DNA from: Rhizobiales bacterium SYSU XM002
Lineage (GTDB): Bacteria > Pseudomonadota > Alphaproteobacteria > Rhizobiales > Beijerinckiaceae
Reading direction: 5' to 3'
Length of the DNA: 64,000 nt
Assembly: GCA_009846685.1 (NCBI GenBank)
Contig: VWVY01000008.1
Location: 53,861 to 117,860 of the forward strand
The translations under genes were made by a program, and so were the position numbers. Each line of letters begins with the position of its first letter. The stretch's first letter is position 1. This document shows positions 1 to 9,120 of this stretch, piece by piece. The notes beneath the pieces were generated by a model. That model did not search any database. It was not told where the DNA came from and worked only from the letters and a program-made list of their open reading frames with translations.

Positions 1-1
1 T

Positions 2-130
2 CTCATGATCGAGATTGCTGCGGCGGATATGAAGAGCTTCTCGGATCTCATGCTCGAACGTTTGCAGACGATCCCCGGTGTCGCCGCCACCCGCAGCACC
101 TTCGTTCTCGAAGCGATCAAGGAGACCTGA
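2..130 (+). CDS. Lrp/AsnC-family transcriptional regulator, C-terminal end (partial)
   Basis: The window opens inside a gene whose last 42 codons read in frame from base 2 to a TGA at 128-130. The tail contains IPGVAATRSTFVLEAIK, which closely matches the end of the RAM/ligand-binding domain of Lrp/AsnC regulators (IPGV-x-x-TRT-x-x-VL). The helix-turn-helix half lies outside the window, so effector and targets cannot be judged. A complete regulator of the same family lies at 37565-38023. Family assignment is fairly secure for so short a piece; function is not. Confidence 0.75.
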   Translation, partial: LMIEIAAADMKSFSDLMLERLQTIPGVAATRSTFVLEAIKET

Positions 131-195
131 AGCCGGGCTTCGCTCCGGTTGTGCGGAGACCGGCGCCAATGTGAGTCGCACAGGGTGTTAAGCGC

Positions 196-205
196 ACAAT
201 ATTGT
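196..205. promoter_or_regulatory. 10-bp perfect palindrome upstream of zwf
   Basis: ACAATATTGT is a perfect palindrome in the 276-bp gap between the Lrp tail and zwf, about 200 bp before the zwf start. It is one of the few AT-rich spots here, so it could be an operator for the sugar-phosphate genes. A single short palindrome is weak evidence, and nothing else is recognisable in this gap. Confidence 0.2.
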
Positions 206-406
206 CCTCACGACGGATCTGTTGGAGGATCAGAACGGTTATTCGCCGACGTTTTCACGATACTCTCGCCTCGTCTGGCTCGGTATCCTCACGGTCGGGG
301 AAGAGCCATCTCGGATGCTGGATCGTCTGGGCGTTCGAGAATGCCAAGGCAGCGGTTCCGGAAAAATGGGCAGGCGTGACCTGGCTGGGCATGTGGGGGT
401 AACTCG

Positions 407-1918
407 ATGACGGATAGCAAGGCGGCGCAGGCAGGCCGGAATGCGCCGCAATCCCAGCCGGAACGCACACCCGTTCCCCCCTTCGATCTCGTGATCTTCG
501 GCGCGAGTGGCGATCTTGCCCTTCGCAAACTCTATCCCGCAGTCGCGCATAGGGACAACGAGGGTGTGTTGCCGCCGGAAAGCCGCGTAATCGCGATGGT
601 TCATCAGGCCTCACATCGCGAAACCTTGCCGGGCCGTATCGCGACGCGGCTCGAACAGGAAGGGCTCGATCATGCAACCATCGAGCGTTTCATGGCGCGC
701 ATCACTATTCTTCAGGCAGACGCGCATGATCCTGGAAGCTTTGCCGCGCTCGCAGAACTGCTGCACCTCTCGCGGCGCATTCCCGCGATCTATCTTTCGA
801 CAGCGCCGGATCTTTTCGTTCCGATTTGCCGCAACCTTGCCGCGAAGGGCTTGCTGGCGGGCGAGGCGCGCGTCATCCTCGAAAAGCCGATCGGTCGTGA
901 TCTTGCTTCGGCCAAGGCGATCAATGACGCGGTTGCCGAGGTTATCCCGGAAAGCCGCACCTACCGCATCGATCATTATCTCGGCAAGGAGACGGTGCAG
1001 AACCTTCTCGTGCTGCGATTCGCCAACACCCTGTTCGAACGGTCTTGGTCGAGCCGGGATATCGACCATGTGCAGATCACCGTGGCCGAAACCGTGGGGC
1101 TCGAAGCGCGCGCGGGCTATTATGACAAAGTGGGTGCGCTTCGCGACATGGTGCAGAACCACGTCCTCCAATTGCTGTGCCTGTTTGCGAGCGAACCACC
1201 GAACCAGCTTGAAGCGGACGCCGTGCGTGACGAGAAGCTCCGCGTGCTGCGCGCGCTGCGGCCGATCACTGGTGGCGATGTCTTGCGCCAGACCGTGCGC
1301 GGACAATATATCGCCGGCTCGATCGACGGGCAGGCAGTGCCCGGCTATGCCGATGAGCTCGGGCAGGCGAGCGAAACGGAAACCTTCGTCGCCCTTCGCT
1401 GTGAGGTCGATACCTGGCGCTGGGCGGGTGTGCCGTTCTATCTCCGGACGGGAAAGCGGCTCGGTGCCCGCTCGTCGGAAATCGTCGTGGTATTCAAACC
1501 GGTGCCGCATTCGATTTTCTCGAATGTTGTTCCGGAGGCACTCGAGCCCAACCGCCTCGTGCTGCGGCTTCAGCCGAATGATGGGCTTCAATTGCATATG
1601 ACGATGAAGGTGCCCGGCTCCGGCAGGCTCAAGCTCGTGCCGCGCACGCTCGACCTGCGCTACGACACCGCCTTCGGATTCCGTACACCCGACGCCTACG
1701 AACGGCTGCTGACCGATGTCATCCGCGGTGACCAGACGCTGTTCATGCGCCGCGACGAGGTCGAGGCTGCCTGGACTTGGGTCGATCCGATCCTCGCCGG
1801 CTGGCACGATCAGGGCGCGCGACCACATCGCTACACGGCCGGGAGCTGGGGTCCGAGCCAGGCGATCGGTCTGATCGAGCGCGACGGGCGCTCCTGGGTC
1901 GATCCAGAAGGAGAGTAA
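407..1918 (+). CDS. zwf: Glucose-6-phosphate 1-dehydrogenase
   Basis: Cytoplasmic enzyme oxidising glucose-6-phosphate to 6-phosphogluconolactone with NAD(P)+, the entry to the Entner-Doudoroff and oxidative pentose-phosphate routes. The 503-residue length is normal for the family. The N-terminal Rossmann fingerprint GASGDLA is at residues 32-38, and the active-site signature RIDHYLGKE is at 187-195, with the substrate-contacting lysine and catalytic-type histidine present. The ATG at 407 gives a 25-residue proline/glutamine-rich N-terminal tail before the Rossmann strand, a little longer than usual, so a later start is possible. The next gene, pgl, begins 4 bases after the stop, and edd follows further on, so the first three Entner-Doudoroff steps are clustered. 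Confidence 0.97.
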   Translation: MTDSKAAQAGRNAPQSQPERTPVPPFDLVIFGASGDLALRKLYPAVAHRDNEGVLPPESRVIAMVHQASHRETLPGRIATRLEQEGLDHATIERFMARITILQADAHDPGSFAALAELLHLSRRIPAIYLSTAPDLFVPICRNLAAKGLLAGEARVILEKPIGRDLASAKAINDAVAEVIPESRTYRIDHYLGKETVQNLLVLRFANTLFERSWSSRDIDHVQITVAETVGLEARAGYYDKVGALRDMVQNHVLQLLCLFASEPPNQLEADAVRDEKLRVLRALRPITGGDVLRQTVRGQYIAGSIDGQAVPGYADELGQASETETFVALRCEVDTWRWAGVPFYLRTGKRLGARSSEIVVVFKPVPHSIFSNVVPEALEPNRLVLRLQPNDGLQLHMTMKVPGSGRLKLVPRTLDLRYDTAFGFRTPDAYERLLTDVIRGDQTLFMRRDEVEAAWTWVDPILAGWHDQGARPHRYTAGSWGPSQAIGLIERDGRSWVDPEGE

Positions 1919-1922
1919 GACG

Positions 1923-2609
1923 GTGGGGACGCTCCTGCTTCGTTTTCCGAACCTGGCGGTGGCCTCCGATGCACTGGCGGAACAGGTTGCGGATCGGCTG
2001 CGCGAAATTCTGGCGAAGCAGGCTCGGGCGAACCTTGCCCTGCCCGGCGGAACGACGCCAGGACTCTTTCTCCAAGCCCTTGGCGCCAAGCCGGTCGAAT
2101 GGTCCCGCGTGACGGTTCTTCCCGGTGACGAGCGCTTCGTAGCGCTTCAGGATCCCCGCTCGAACGAACGGCAGATCCGGATGCTCTTTGCGCCGGCGCG
2201 CGAGGGCCGCTGCGACATGTTCACCTTGCGTGGAAGCGCATCGACACCCGAAGAGGCGGCCGCAGACGCAAGCGCACGGCTGGCCGCTCTCGGCGCCATC
2301 GACATTGCCGTCTTCGGTATGGGGGATGATGGTCATATCGCCTCGTTGTTCCCGGGAGACAGGGCTGGAACCTGGTCGGGATCGAGCGACGAGCCGGTGA
2401 TCGCCACCGCTGCTTCGGATGGTTCGCTCCGTCTCTCGCTCTCGCCATCTGCGATTCTGGCGGCGCAGCATGCGATGCTGCTGGTCGCAGGGCAGGAGAA
2501 GCTGGCTGTCATCGATGAAGCGAAATGCCCGGGTGGCCGCGAGGTGCTTCCGGTCCGCCTGTTGCTCGGAAGAGCCTTGACTGTTTTTTTCGCGGAAATC
2601 CGAGGTTGA
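1923..2609 (+). CDS. pgl: 6-phosphogluconolactonase (DevB/SOL family)
   Basis: Hydrolyses 6-phosphogluconolactone to 6-phosphogluconate, the step between Zwf and Edd. The 228-residue protein has the NagB/PGL-superfamily landmarks PGGTTP (41-46), DERFV (69-73) and GMGDDGHIASLFPG (132-145). The start is a GTG four bases after the zwf stop, inside the AAGGAGAGTAAGACG ribosome-binding stretch, so the two genes are almost certainly cotranscribed. It is shorter than many PGLs because the C-terminal helix is abbreviated; all conserved blocks are present. Confidence 0.93.
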   Translation: MGTLLLRFPNLAVASDALAEQVADRLREILAKQARANLALPGGTTPGLFLQALGAKPVEWSRVTVLPGDERFVALQDPRSNERQIRMLFAPAREGRCDMFTLRGSASTPEEAAADASARLAALGAIDIAVFGMGDDGHIASLFPGDRAGTWSGSSDEPVIATAASDGSLRLSLSPSAILAAQHAMLLVAGQEKLAVIDEAKCPGGREVLPVRLLLGRALTVFFAEIRG

Positions 2610-2827
2610 TCTCTTGAAAACGGGCGTAGCCTCGGTGACGAAGATCAAACTCGTCAACGACGATTTCGTGACATACGGTATAGCCGCCTAACGTTGCCGG
2701 CTGCCCGAGCGCCGGGATCTGGAAGCGGGTCCGCTCCTCTGTCAAAATGGGGGCGGCGCGCAGTGCGGTGGCGTGGCGCGGGCCTTTGCGGGTCCGCAGG
2801 CTTTACCCGTTTTCATCCGAGGCTCAC

Positions 2828-3883
2828 ATGACATTCCCCCGTTTTCCCAAGACCCGGTTTGCGTTCCGGCTCAGCCTGCCGCTGATGATGCTGGCACTTG
2901 GCTTCGTACCTGCGCGCGCCGAGGAACAGGTCAACATGCTTTGTGCCCCGGTTTCGCAATGGTGCGAGGCGATCGTCACCGCGTTCCAGAAGGATACGGG
3001 CATCAAGGTCAACATGGCGAGGAAATCGGCCGGCGAGATTCTTGCACAGCTAAAGTCCGAGGCACAGAACCCGAAAACCGACGTCTGGTTTGGCGGTTCG
3101 GCCGAGACGCATTTCGTGGCCGGCGAGCAGGGACTGCTGGAGCCCTACACCGCGCCTAACATGAAGGATCTTCACCCCTGGGCGGTGAAGGTGCACGAGC
3201 AGTCCGGCAAGCATTGCGTCGGCGTTTCATCCGGCGTCATCGGCATCGTCCACAACACAGAACTTGCGAAGAAGAAGGGTTTCAAGGCACCGAAGACTTG
3301 GGACGATCTTCTCGATCCCGCGCTGAAGGGCGAGGTGCAGATGCCGAACCCGAACTCGTCGTCGACTGCCTACACGATCATTGCCGGCATCATCCAGCTT
3401 CGCGGCGAGGATGCCGCGTTCGATTATCTCAGGAAGCTGCACGCCAACATCAACTCTTACACCCGTTCGGGCTCCGCACCGCAGCGCGCCGCTTCGCAGG
3501 GCGAGACCGGTGTTGCGATCACCTTCAATTTCGACGTGCCGACCGATATCGCCAAGGGCTTTCCCATTGAGGCACATTATCCCGCCAGCGGCACCAGCTA
3601 CGAGGTCGCCTGCCTCTCGATCATGAAGGGCGCGCGCAATCTTGCTGCCGCGAAGAAATTCTATGATTGGTATCTGACGCCGCGCGCGATGGATATCAGC
3701 GCCTCGATCGGCCAGTATCACATTCCCGCCCACAAGGGCGCGAAGCCCGATCCGAACATCCCCGACCTGACGGCGATCAAGCTTGTCGATTACGATTTCA
3801 AGAAATTTGGCGCCGCCGATGTCCGCAAGCGAATTCTCGAGCGCTGGCAGAACGAAATCGGCGCGCTGCCGATCAACCGGTAA
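2828..3883 (+). CDS. ABC transporter periplasmic binding protein, AfuA/FbpA-like
   Basis: 351-residue periplasmic solute-binding protein of the FbpA/AfuA (iron, phosphonate or sugar-phosphate) class. A signal peptide is clear: basic start, hydrophobic core at about 15-28, cleavage site ARA|EE after residue 31. The ATG at 2828 is preferred over an upstream in-frame start at 2747 because it starts directly at the signal peptide. Classical ferric-binding FbpA proteins use an adjacent Tyr-Tyr pair for iron; I see no adjacent tyrosines anywhere, so ferric iron is unlikely. AfuA-type members of this class bind hexose phosphates, and the gene sits between zwf-pgl and edd, whose pathway starts from glucose-6-phosphate. 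Sugar-phosphate uptake is therefore my preferred inference; 2-aminoethylphosphonate or another anion is the alternative. Confidence 0.88.
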   Translation: MTFPRFPKTRFAFRLSLPLMMLALGFVPARAEEQVNMLCAPVSQWCEAIVTAFQKDTGIKVNMARKSAGEILAQLKSEAQNPKTDVWFGGSAETHFVAGEQGLLEPYTAPNMKDLHPWAVKVHEQSGKHCVGVSSGVIGIVHNTELAKKKGFKAPKTWDDLLDPALKGEVQMPNPNSSSTAYTIIAGIIQLRGEDAAFDYLRKLHANINSYTRSGSAPQRAASQGETGVAITFNFDVPTDIAKGFPIEAHYPASGTSYEVACLSIMKGARNLAAAKKFYDWYLTPRAMDISASIGQYHIPAHKGAKPDPNIPDLTAIKLVDYDFKKFGAADVRKRILERWQNEIGALPINR

Positions 3884-3907
3884 CAATAGGTCGGGACGGG
3901 GCAGGGC

Positions 3908-6130
3908 GTGCGAGATCACAAGCTTGCCGGAAACCCTCTTCTGTGGTTCGTCGCCTTCCTTGGCGTCGTCATCCTGCCCTGGCACGTGCTGGAGGACGGG
4001 TTTTCTCTCGCCCGGCTCGTCGGCATTGCCGCCGCGAAACCCGACGAGGCCTCGGCCCTGGCCCAGGCGGCGCGGTTCGACCGCTGGTGGCTCTGGGGGC
4101 CGGTGATTGCACTGGCCCTGGCTTTCCATGCGGTGTTTTTGACACGGTCCAGAGCAACGCAAGGCGATGCTCTGATCGTTGCCGGCTTCGCGGGTCTGTC
4201 GTTAATCGGCGCTCAGGGTTGGATGATCGGCGCGCGCGGCTGGTATTATCCCTTGTTCGAAGTGGTTCTCGGCGCGCTTCCCATGGGCCAATACGGCATC
4301 GGCATCGGTGGCGCGCTGGCGTTCCTCGCTTTCCTGTTGATGCTGACGAACGGGCTCGCCGCGCGCGGTGCTTTCGGCGGCGATCGTTTCGTCGCCAGCG
4401 CCGTCGGTGTGATCGCAGCGTCGATCCTGCTCTTCACGATCTGGCCGGTTGCGACCATCCTCGGACAGGCGTTCCAGGCACCGAAGGGCGATACGCTCGC
4501 CCATGCCCTCGCATCCCGCTTCATGAGTGCGAGGATATGGGGGATCGCCTGCCTTTATTCCGGAGCCGCCTGCGGCGTTGCGTGGAATACACTGGCTCTC
4601 GCGACGGCCACCGCAACAGCGACGACAATCCTCGGCCTTTGCTTTGCCCTGATCGTCACCCGCACCAGCTTTCCGGCGAAGGAGTGGCTGCGCCTTCTCA
4701 CTGTGCTGCCGATTATCACGCCACCCTTCGTGATCGGCTTGGGGCTTATCCTGATCTTCGGGCGTTCCGGCATCATCAATCAGGCTTTCTCCGCACTGTT
4801 CGGCGTCGAACTGGGACGCTGGATCTATGGCTTCAACGGCGTCTGGCTGGCGCAGGTCTTCTCCTTCACACCGACCGCCTTCCTCGTGTTAATCGGCATC
4901 GTGCAGGGCATCTCTCCATCGATGGAGGAGGCTGCCCTGACGCTGCACGCCAGACCGACGCGCGTCTTTAAAGCCGTCACCTTGCCCTTGATGATGCCGG
5001 GCCTCGCCAACGCCTTCCTCGTCGTCTTCGTCGAGAGCCTCGCCGATTTCGGCAATCCGATCATCCTCGGGGGCTCCTTCGGTGTGCTCTCGACAGAGAT
5101 CTTCTTCGCCGTCGTCGGCGCACAGGTCGATTTCGGGCGGGCGGCAACGCTTGCGTTCATCCTGCTCCTGTTCGCGCTGGCTGCCTTCTTCATCCAGCGT
5201 TCGGTGATCGGCAAGCGCTCCTATGTCTCCGTTACCGGCAAGGGCGACACCGGGTTGCAGCAGGGTATCCCGGATTGGGTGCGCCGCCTTGCCTATTCGA
5301 TCGCGCTGCCCTGGGCGCTCCTGACGATGACGGTCTATGCGCTCGCGCTCGCAGGCGGTTTCGTCAAGGTCTGGGGTCGCGACTGGACGCCGACCTTCTC
5401 CCATTTCGGCCGTGCCTTTGCGATTGACTGGGGGGCGAACGGCATTGTCTGGGCAGGCGGGGCCTGGTCCTCGCTGTTCACGACGATCAAGCTCGCCGGC
5501 ATCGCCGCGCCGCTGACGGCCGGCATCGGCCTGCTGGCTGCCTGGCTGCTCTCGCGCCAGCGCTTCGCCGGGCGCACCGCCCTCGAATTCGCGCTGATGC
5601 TTTCGTTCTGCGTACCGGGCACGGTGATCGGCGTTGCCTACATCCTCACCTTCAATATCCCGCCGGTTGAATTGACCGGCACGGCGCTGATCCTCATCAT
5701 CTGCTTTGTGTTCCGCAACATGCCTGTCGGCGTGCGTTCCGGCATGGCGGCGATGAGCCAACTCGACAAGAGCCTCGATGAAGCTGCCGTGACCCTGCGC
5801 GCCTCGACCTTCCGCACCTTGCGCGTAGTCGTGCTGCCCCTTCTGAAGCCGGCTATTGTAACGGCACTCGTCTATTCCTTCGTGCGCGCGATGACGACCG
5901 TTTCCGCCGTGATCTTCCTCGTCTCGGCGCAGCATGAAATGGCGACCGTTTTCATCATCAACCGCGTCATCAATGGCGATTACGGTCTCGCGATCGCTTA
6001 TGCAGCCGTGTTGATCGTGCTGATGATGGCGGCGGTCGGACTGATCCAGCTTGCCATCGGCGAGCGTAGGCTCGGGCGCCGGCAAGATACCGCGCCGGGC
6101 GAAGTGAATCGACGGAGTGCAGGGGCGTGA
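3908..6130 (+). CDS. ABC transporter permease, fused two-domain (AfuB/FbpB type)
   Basis: 740-residue inner-membrane permease with two BPD_transp_1 domains in one chain. Each domain has an EAA loop that contacts the ATPase: EEAALTLHARP at about residue 340 and DEAAVTLRAS at about 623. A hydrophobic N-terminal extension of about 170 residues adds several membrane segments, making it longer than typical FbpB and closer to the large AfuB-type permeases. The GTG start lies 24 bases after the binding-protein stop, and the ATPase gene overlaps its end by 4 bases, so the three form a translationally coupled importer. The substrate is inferred only from the partner binding protein. Confidence 0.93.
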   Translation: MRDHKLAGNPLLWFVAFLGVVILPWHVLEDGFSLARLVGIAAAKPDEASALAQAARFDRWWLWGPVIALALAFHAVFLTRSRATQGDALIVAGFAGLSLIGAQGWMIGARGWYYPLFEVVLGALPMGQYGIGIGGALAFLAFLLMLTNGLAARGAFGGDRFVASAVGVIAASILLFTIWPVATILGQAFQAPKGDTLAHALASRFMSARIWGIACLYSGAACGVAWNTLALATATATATTILGLCFALIVTRTSFPAKEWLRLLTVLPIITPPFVIGLGLILIFGRSGIINQAFSALFGVELGRWIYGFNGVWLAQVFSFTPTAFLVLIGIVQGISPSMEEAALTLHARPTRVFKAVTLPLMMPGLANAFLVVFVESLADFGNPIILGGSFGVLSTEIFFAVVGAQVDFGRAATLAFILLLFALAAFFIQRSVIGKRSYVSVTGKGDTGLQQGIPDWVRRLAYSIALPWALLTMTVYALALAGGFVKVWGRDWTPTFSHFGRAFAIDWGANGIVWAGGAWSSLFTTIKLAGIAAPLTAGIGLLAAWLLSRQRFAGRTALEFALMLSFCVPGTVIGVAYILTFNIPPVELTGTALILIICFVFRNMPVGVRSGMAAMSQLDKSLDEAAVTLRASTFRTLRVVVLPLLKPAIVTALVYSFVRAMTTVSAVIFLVSAQHEMATVFIINRVINGDYGLAIAYAAVLIVLMMAAVGLIQLAIGERRLGRRQDTAPGEVNRRSAGA

Positions 6131-7197
6131 CGGGCGAAAAGAAACAGGGAGCGGAGGTTCGGCTCGAAGGTGTCGCGAAGCGCTATGGGAAGGTGATGGC
6201 GGTAAAGCCGCTCGATCTTGTCGTAGCGCCGGGTTCGCTCGTGACATTGCTCGGCCCGTCCGGTTGCGGCAAGACGACACTGCTGCGCATGATCGCCGGG
6301 CTGGAGCGTGTCTCCGAAGGGCGCATCCTGATTGGAGGCGGTGACGTAACGGACCTGTCCGCGGGCGAGCGCAATGTCTCGATGGTGTTTCAGTCCTACG
6401 CGCTGTTTCCGCATATGAGCGTGCGCGAGAATGTCGCGTTCGGCCTTGTTTCGGAAGGCATGGCGAAGGCACAGGCGCATGCCAAGGCCGAGGAAGCCGT
6501 TGCGACCGTCGGCCTCGCCGGGCTTGGTGACCGTCTTCCCTCCGAACTCTCCGGCGGCCAGCAGCAGCGCGTCGCGGTGGCGCGCGCGCTTGTCCTCGAA
6601 CCGGATGTGCTCCTGTTCGACGAGCCGCTCTCCAATCTCGATGCCCGCCTCCGCCGCTCGATGCGCGAAGAGATCCGCGATCTCCAGAAACGCCTCGGCG
6701 TGACGGTTGTCTATGTCACGCACGACCAGTCCGAAGCGCTCGCCGTATCCGACACGATCGTCGTGATGAACGCGGCGGAAATCGCGCAGGTCGGCACACC
6801 AAGGGAACTCTATGAGGAGCCGGCAAATGTCTTCGTCGCCACCTTCATGGGTGAGGCGAACCATGTGCGCGGCACCATTGAAACCGTTCGCGACGGCATG
6901 GCACAGGTCCGGCTCGATACCGCACTGATCGAGATGCCAGCGCGCGAGTTGGGGGAGGGCCCTGTCGATGTCGTGATCCGGCCCGAGGCCGTGCGCCTTC
7001 AGCCGGAGGACGAAGCAAACGGCCTTGCGGCAACCGTGCTGACCGCGACCTACATGGGCGCTCACGCCGAATACAACCTCGAAACGCCGGTCGGGCGGCT
7101 GTTCGCCGTAGCGCCTGAGGCAGATGCGCTGCGCAAGCCGGGCGACCGCATCTCGCTCGGCTTCGGCCGACGCGGCATCATGCTTGTGAAGCCATGA
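6127..7197 (+). CDS. ABC transporter ATP-binding protein (FbpC/PotA-like, with TOBE domain)
   Basis: 356-residue nucleotide-binding subunit of the importer. Walker A GPSGCGKTT is at 43-51, signature LSGGQQQR from about 141, and Walker B VLLFDEP from about 161, followed by the D-loop SNLDARLR and the switch histidine in YVTHDQ. The last 110 residues form the TOBE-type regulatory region of CUT1/Fbp-class ATPases. It starts with GTG in a GTGA overlap with the permease and ends in an ATGA overlap with edd, so importer and edd are coupled. The coupling to a sugar-acid dehydratase is unusual for an iron transporter. Confidence 0.95.
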   Translation: MTGEKKQGAEVRLEGVAKRYGKVMAVKPLDLVVAPGSLVTLLGPSGCGKTTLLRMIAGLERVSEGRILIGGGDVTDLSAGERNVSMVFQSYALFPHMSVRENVAFGLVSEGMAKAQAHAKAEEAVATVGLAGLGDRLPSELSGGQQQRVAVARALVLEPDVLLFDEPLSNLDARLRRSMREEIRDLQKRLGVTVVYVTHDQSEALAVSDTIVVMNAAEIAQVGTPRELYEEPANVFVATFMGEANHVRGTIETVRDGMAQVRLDTALIEMPARELGEGPVDVVIRPEAVRLQPEDEANGLAATVLTATYMGAHAEYNLETPVGRLFAVAPEADALRKPGDRISLGFGRRGIMLVKP

Positions 7198-8990
7198 TGC
7201 CGGTTCATGCTATCCTTCGTGATGTCGAAACTCGGATCGTCGAACGGTCGTGCGAGACGCGCGCCGCCTATCTCGATAAACTCGCGCGGATGCGGCGAGA
7301 CATACCGCCTCGGCGCACGCTTTCCTGCGGCAATATCGCCCATGTCGCGGCGGCCTGCGGGGTAACCGCAAAGGCTCGCATCGCCGGCGAAACGGGGCGC
7401 AACCTCGCCATCGTCACCGCCTACAACGACATGCTCTCAGCGCATCAGCCATTCGAGAGCTACCCGGCGCTGATCCGCGTCGAAGCGGAGCGGCTCGGCC
7501 ATTCGGCGCAGGTCGCGGGCGGCGTTCCGGCGATGTGCGACGGGGTGACGCAGGGGCAGGCGGGCATGGAACTCTCGCTGTTTTCGCGCGATGTCATCGC
7601 GATGGCGACCGCGATCGCACTCTCGCACAATGCGTTCGATGGCGCGTTGTTTCTCGGTGTCTGCGACAAGATCGTTCCGGGGCTGGTGATCGGCGCGCTG
7701 GCCTTCGGGCATCTGCCGGCAGTTTTCGTGCCGGCCGGACCGATGCCGACCGGGATTTCCAACGACGAGAAAACGCGCATCCGGCAAGCCTATGCCGACG
7801 GCAGGCTCGATCGCGCGGCCCTGCTCGCTTCCGAGATGAAGAGCTATCACGCGCCTGGTACCTGCACCTTCTACGGCACCGCGAATTCCAACCAGATGCT
7901 GATGGAGGTCATGGGCCTGCACGTTCCCGGCGCGGCCTTCGTTCCGCCCGGGACCGCGCTGCGCGAGGCCCTGACCCGCGAGGCGGTGAGGCTCGCGCTC
8001 GATGGTCGCGCCGGGATCGGCGAACGGCTTTCGGCGCGCTCGTTCGTGAATGCGATTGCCGGGCTGCATGCAACCGGCGGATCGACCAACCACCTCATCC
8101 ACCTCGTCGCGATGGCAGCCGCGGCCGGGTTCATTCTCACCTGGCGAGACTTCGCCGATCTCGCTGGGGTGGTGCCGCTGATTGCGCGCATCTACCCGAA
8201 TGGAGCGGCGGATGTGAATCAGTTCCATGCCGCTGGCGGCATCGGTTTCGTCATTCGTGAACTGCTGGCGGCAGGATTGCTGTTCGATCAGGTCGAGACT
8301 GCGTCCGGTTCTTCACTTTCAGGCTATGCGGTCGAGCCGTTCCTGCAGGCGGGCACCCTGCAGTGGCGCCACGCTTCGCTCGACAGTCTTGACAGGTCGA
8401 TCCTGCGGACGGTGAGGGACCCGTTCGAGCAGAACGGAGGGTTGGTGATTTTATCCGGCAATCTCGGTACCAGTGTCGTCAAGACATCGGCAGTAGCGCC
8501 GGAGAATCGGGCGCTCACCGCGCCAGCGAGGGTATTCTCGTCGCAGGAAGCCTTTCATGCAGCCTTCAAGACCGGCGAAATGGTGGGCGATCTCGTTGTC
8601 GTGCTCCGCAACCAGGGACCCCGGGCGAACGGTATGCCGGAGTTGCATGGCCTGATGCCGCCACTCGGTGTGATGCAGGGGCGAGGCCAGCGTGTCGCGC
8701 TGGTGACGGACGGCCGCCTCTCCGGCGCCTCGGGGAAAATCCTGAGCGCGATCCACGTCACACCGGAGGCGCAGGCGGACGGACCGCTCTCACGGCTTTG
8801 CGATGGTGATATCGTCACCATTGATGCGAATGCCGGGAAACTGTCGGTTGACGTTTCGCCGGAGACTTGGGCTGCCCGCGCTCCTGCCGCTGCCCCGCCG
8901 CTTCATCCGACCGACGGATTGGGGCGGGAATTGTTCGCTTCCTTCCGTGAACGTGTCGGACCGGCAGACCGGGGCGCATCGGTTTTCTGA
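7194..8990 (+). CDS. edd: Phosphogluconate dehydratase
   Basis: Dehydrates 6-phosphogluconate to 2-keto-3-deoxy-6-phosphogluconate, the defining Entner-Doudoroff reaction. The 598-residue length fits Edd (about 600) and is longer than the related IlvD. Conserved cysteines expected to hold the Fe-S cluster are present: C115 in CDGVTQG, C157 in CDKIVPG and C224 in GTCTFYG. The ATG overlaps the ATPase stop (ATGA), so it is the last gene of the unit zwf-pgl-ABC-edd. No eda (KDPG aldolase) or gnd is seen nearby, so KDPG must be cleaved by an enzyme encoded elsewhere. Edd rather than IlvD is supported by length and neighbours. Confidence 0.95.
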   Translation: MMPVHAILRDVETRIVERSCETRAAYLDKLARMRRDIPPRRTLSCGNIAHVAAACGVTAKARIAGETGRNLAIVTAYNDMLSAHQPFESYPALIRVEAERLGHSAQVAGGVPAMCDGVTQGQAGMELSLFSRDVIAMATAIALSHNAFDGALFLGVCDKIVPGLVIGALAFGHLPAVFVPAGPMPTGISNDEKTRIRQAYADGRLDRAALLASEMKSYHAPGTCTFYGTANSNQMLMEVMGLHVPGAAFVPPGTALREALTREAVRLALDGRAGIGERLSARSFVNAIAGLHATGGSTNHLIHLVAMAAAAGFILTWRDFADLAGVVPLIARIYPNGAADVNQFHAAGGIGFVIRELLAAGLLFDQVETASGSSLSGYAVEPFLQAGTLQWRHASLDSLDRSILRTVRDPFEQNGGLVILSGNLGTSVVKTSAVAPENRALTAPARVFSSQEAFHAAFKTGEMVGDLVVVLRNQGPRANGMPELHGLMPPLGVMQGRGQRVALVTDGRLSGASGKILSAIHVTPEAQADGPLSRLCDGDIVTIDANAGKLSVDVSPETWAARAPAAAPPLHPTDGLGRELFASFRERVGPADRGASVF

Positions 8991-9120
8991 TCGGCCTTCC
9001 GCGCCCGTGTCCGGTCCGATCCATCAGGCAATCCGATTTTTCACCGCCGAACTTTGAATTTGTTCCCCACAACAGGCCCCGGCAGTCTCTCGTCAGGAAG
9101 TGTTCGAGGGAACAACCAGC

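Noticed and set aside
611..2089. Long minus-strand frame (492 codons) opposite zwf
   Set aside because: Shadow of a GC-rich coding sequence: His/Arg-rich translation with no domain, while the + strand has a complete Zwf.
2509..2745. Minus-strand 78-codon frame over the pgl end and following gap
   Set aside because: No conserved pattern and mostly antisense to pgl; nothing else recognised in the 218-bp gap before the binding-protein gene.
2828..7197. Annotation of the ABC importer as a ferric iron transporter
   Set aside because: The binding protein lacks the adjacent Tyr pair and the operon context is sugar-phosphate metabolism; kept as AfuABC/FbpABC-like with substrate open.
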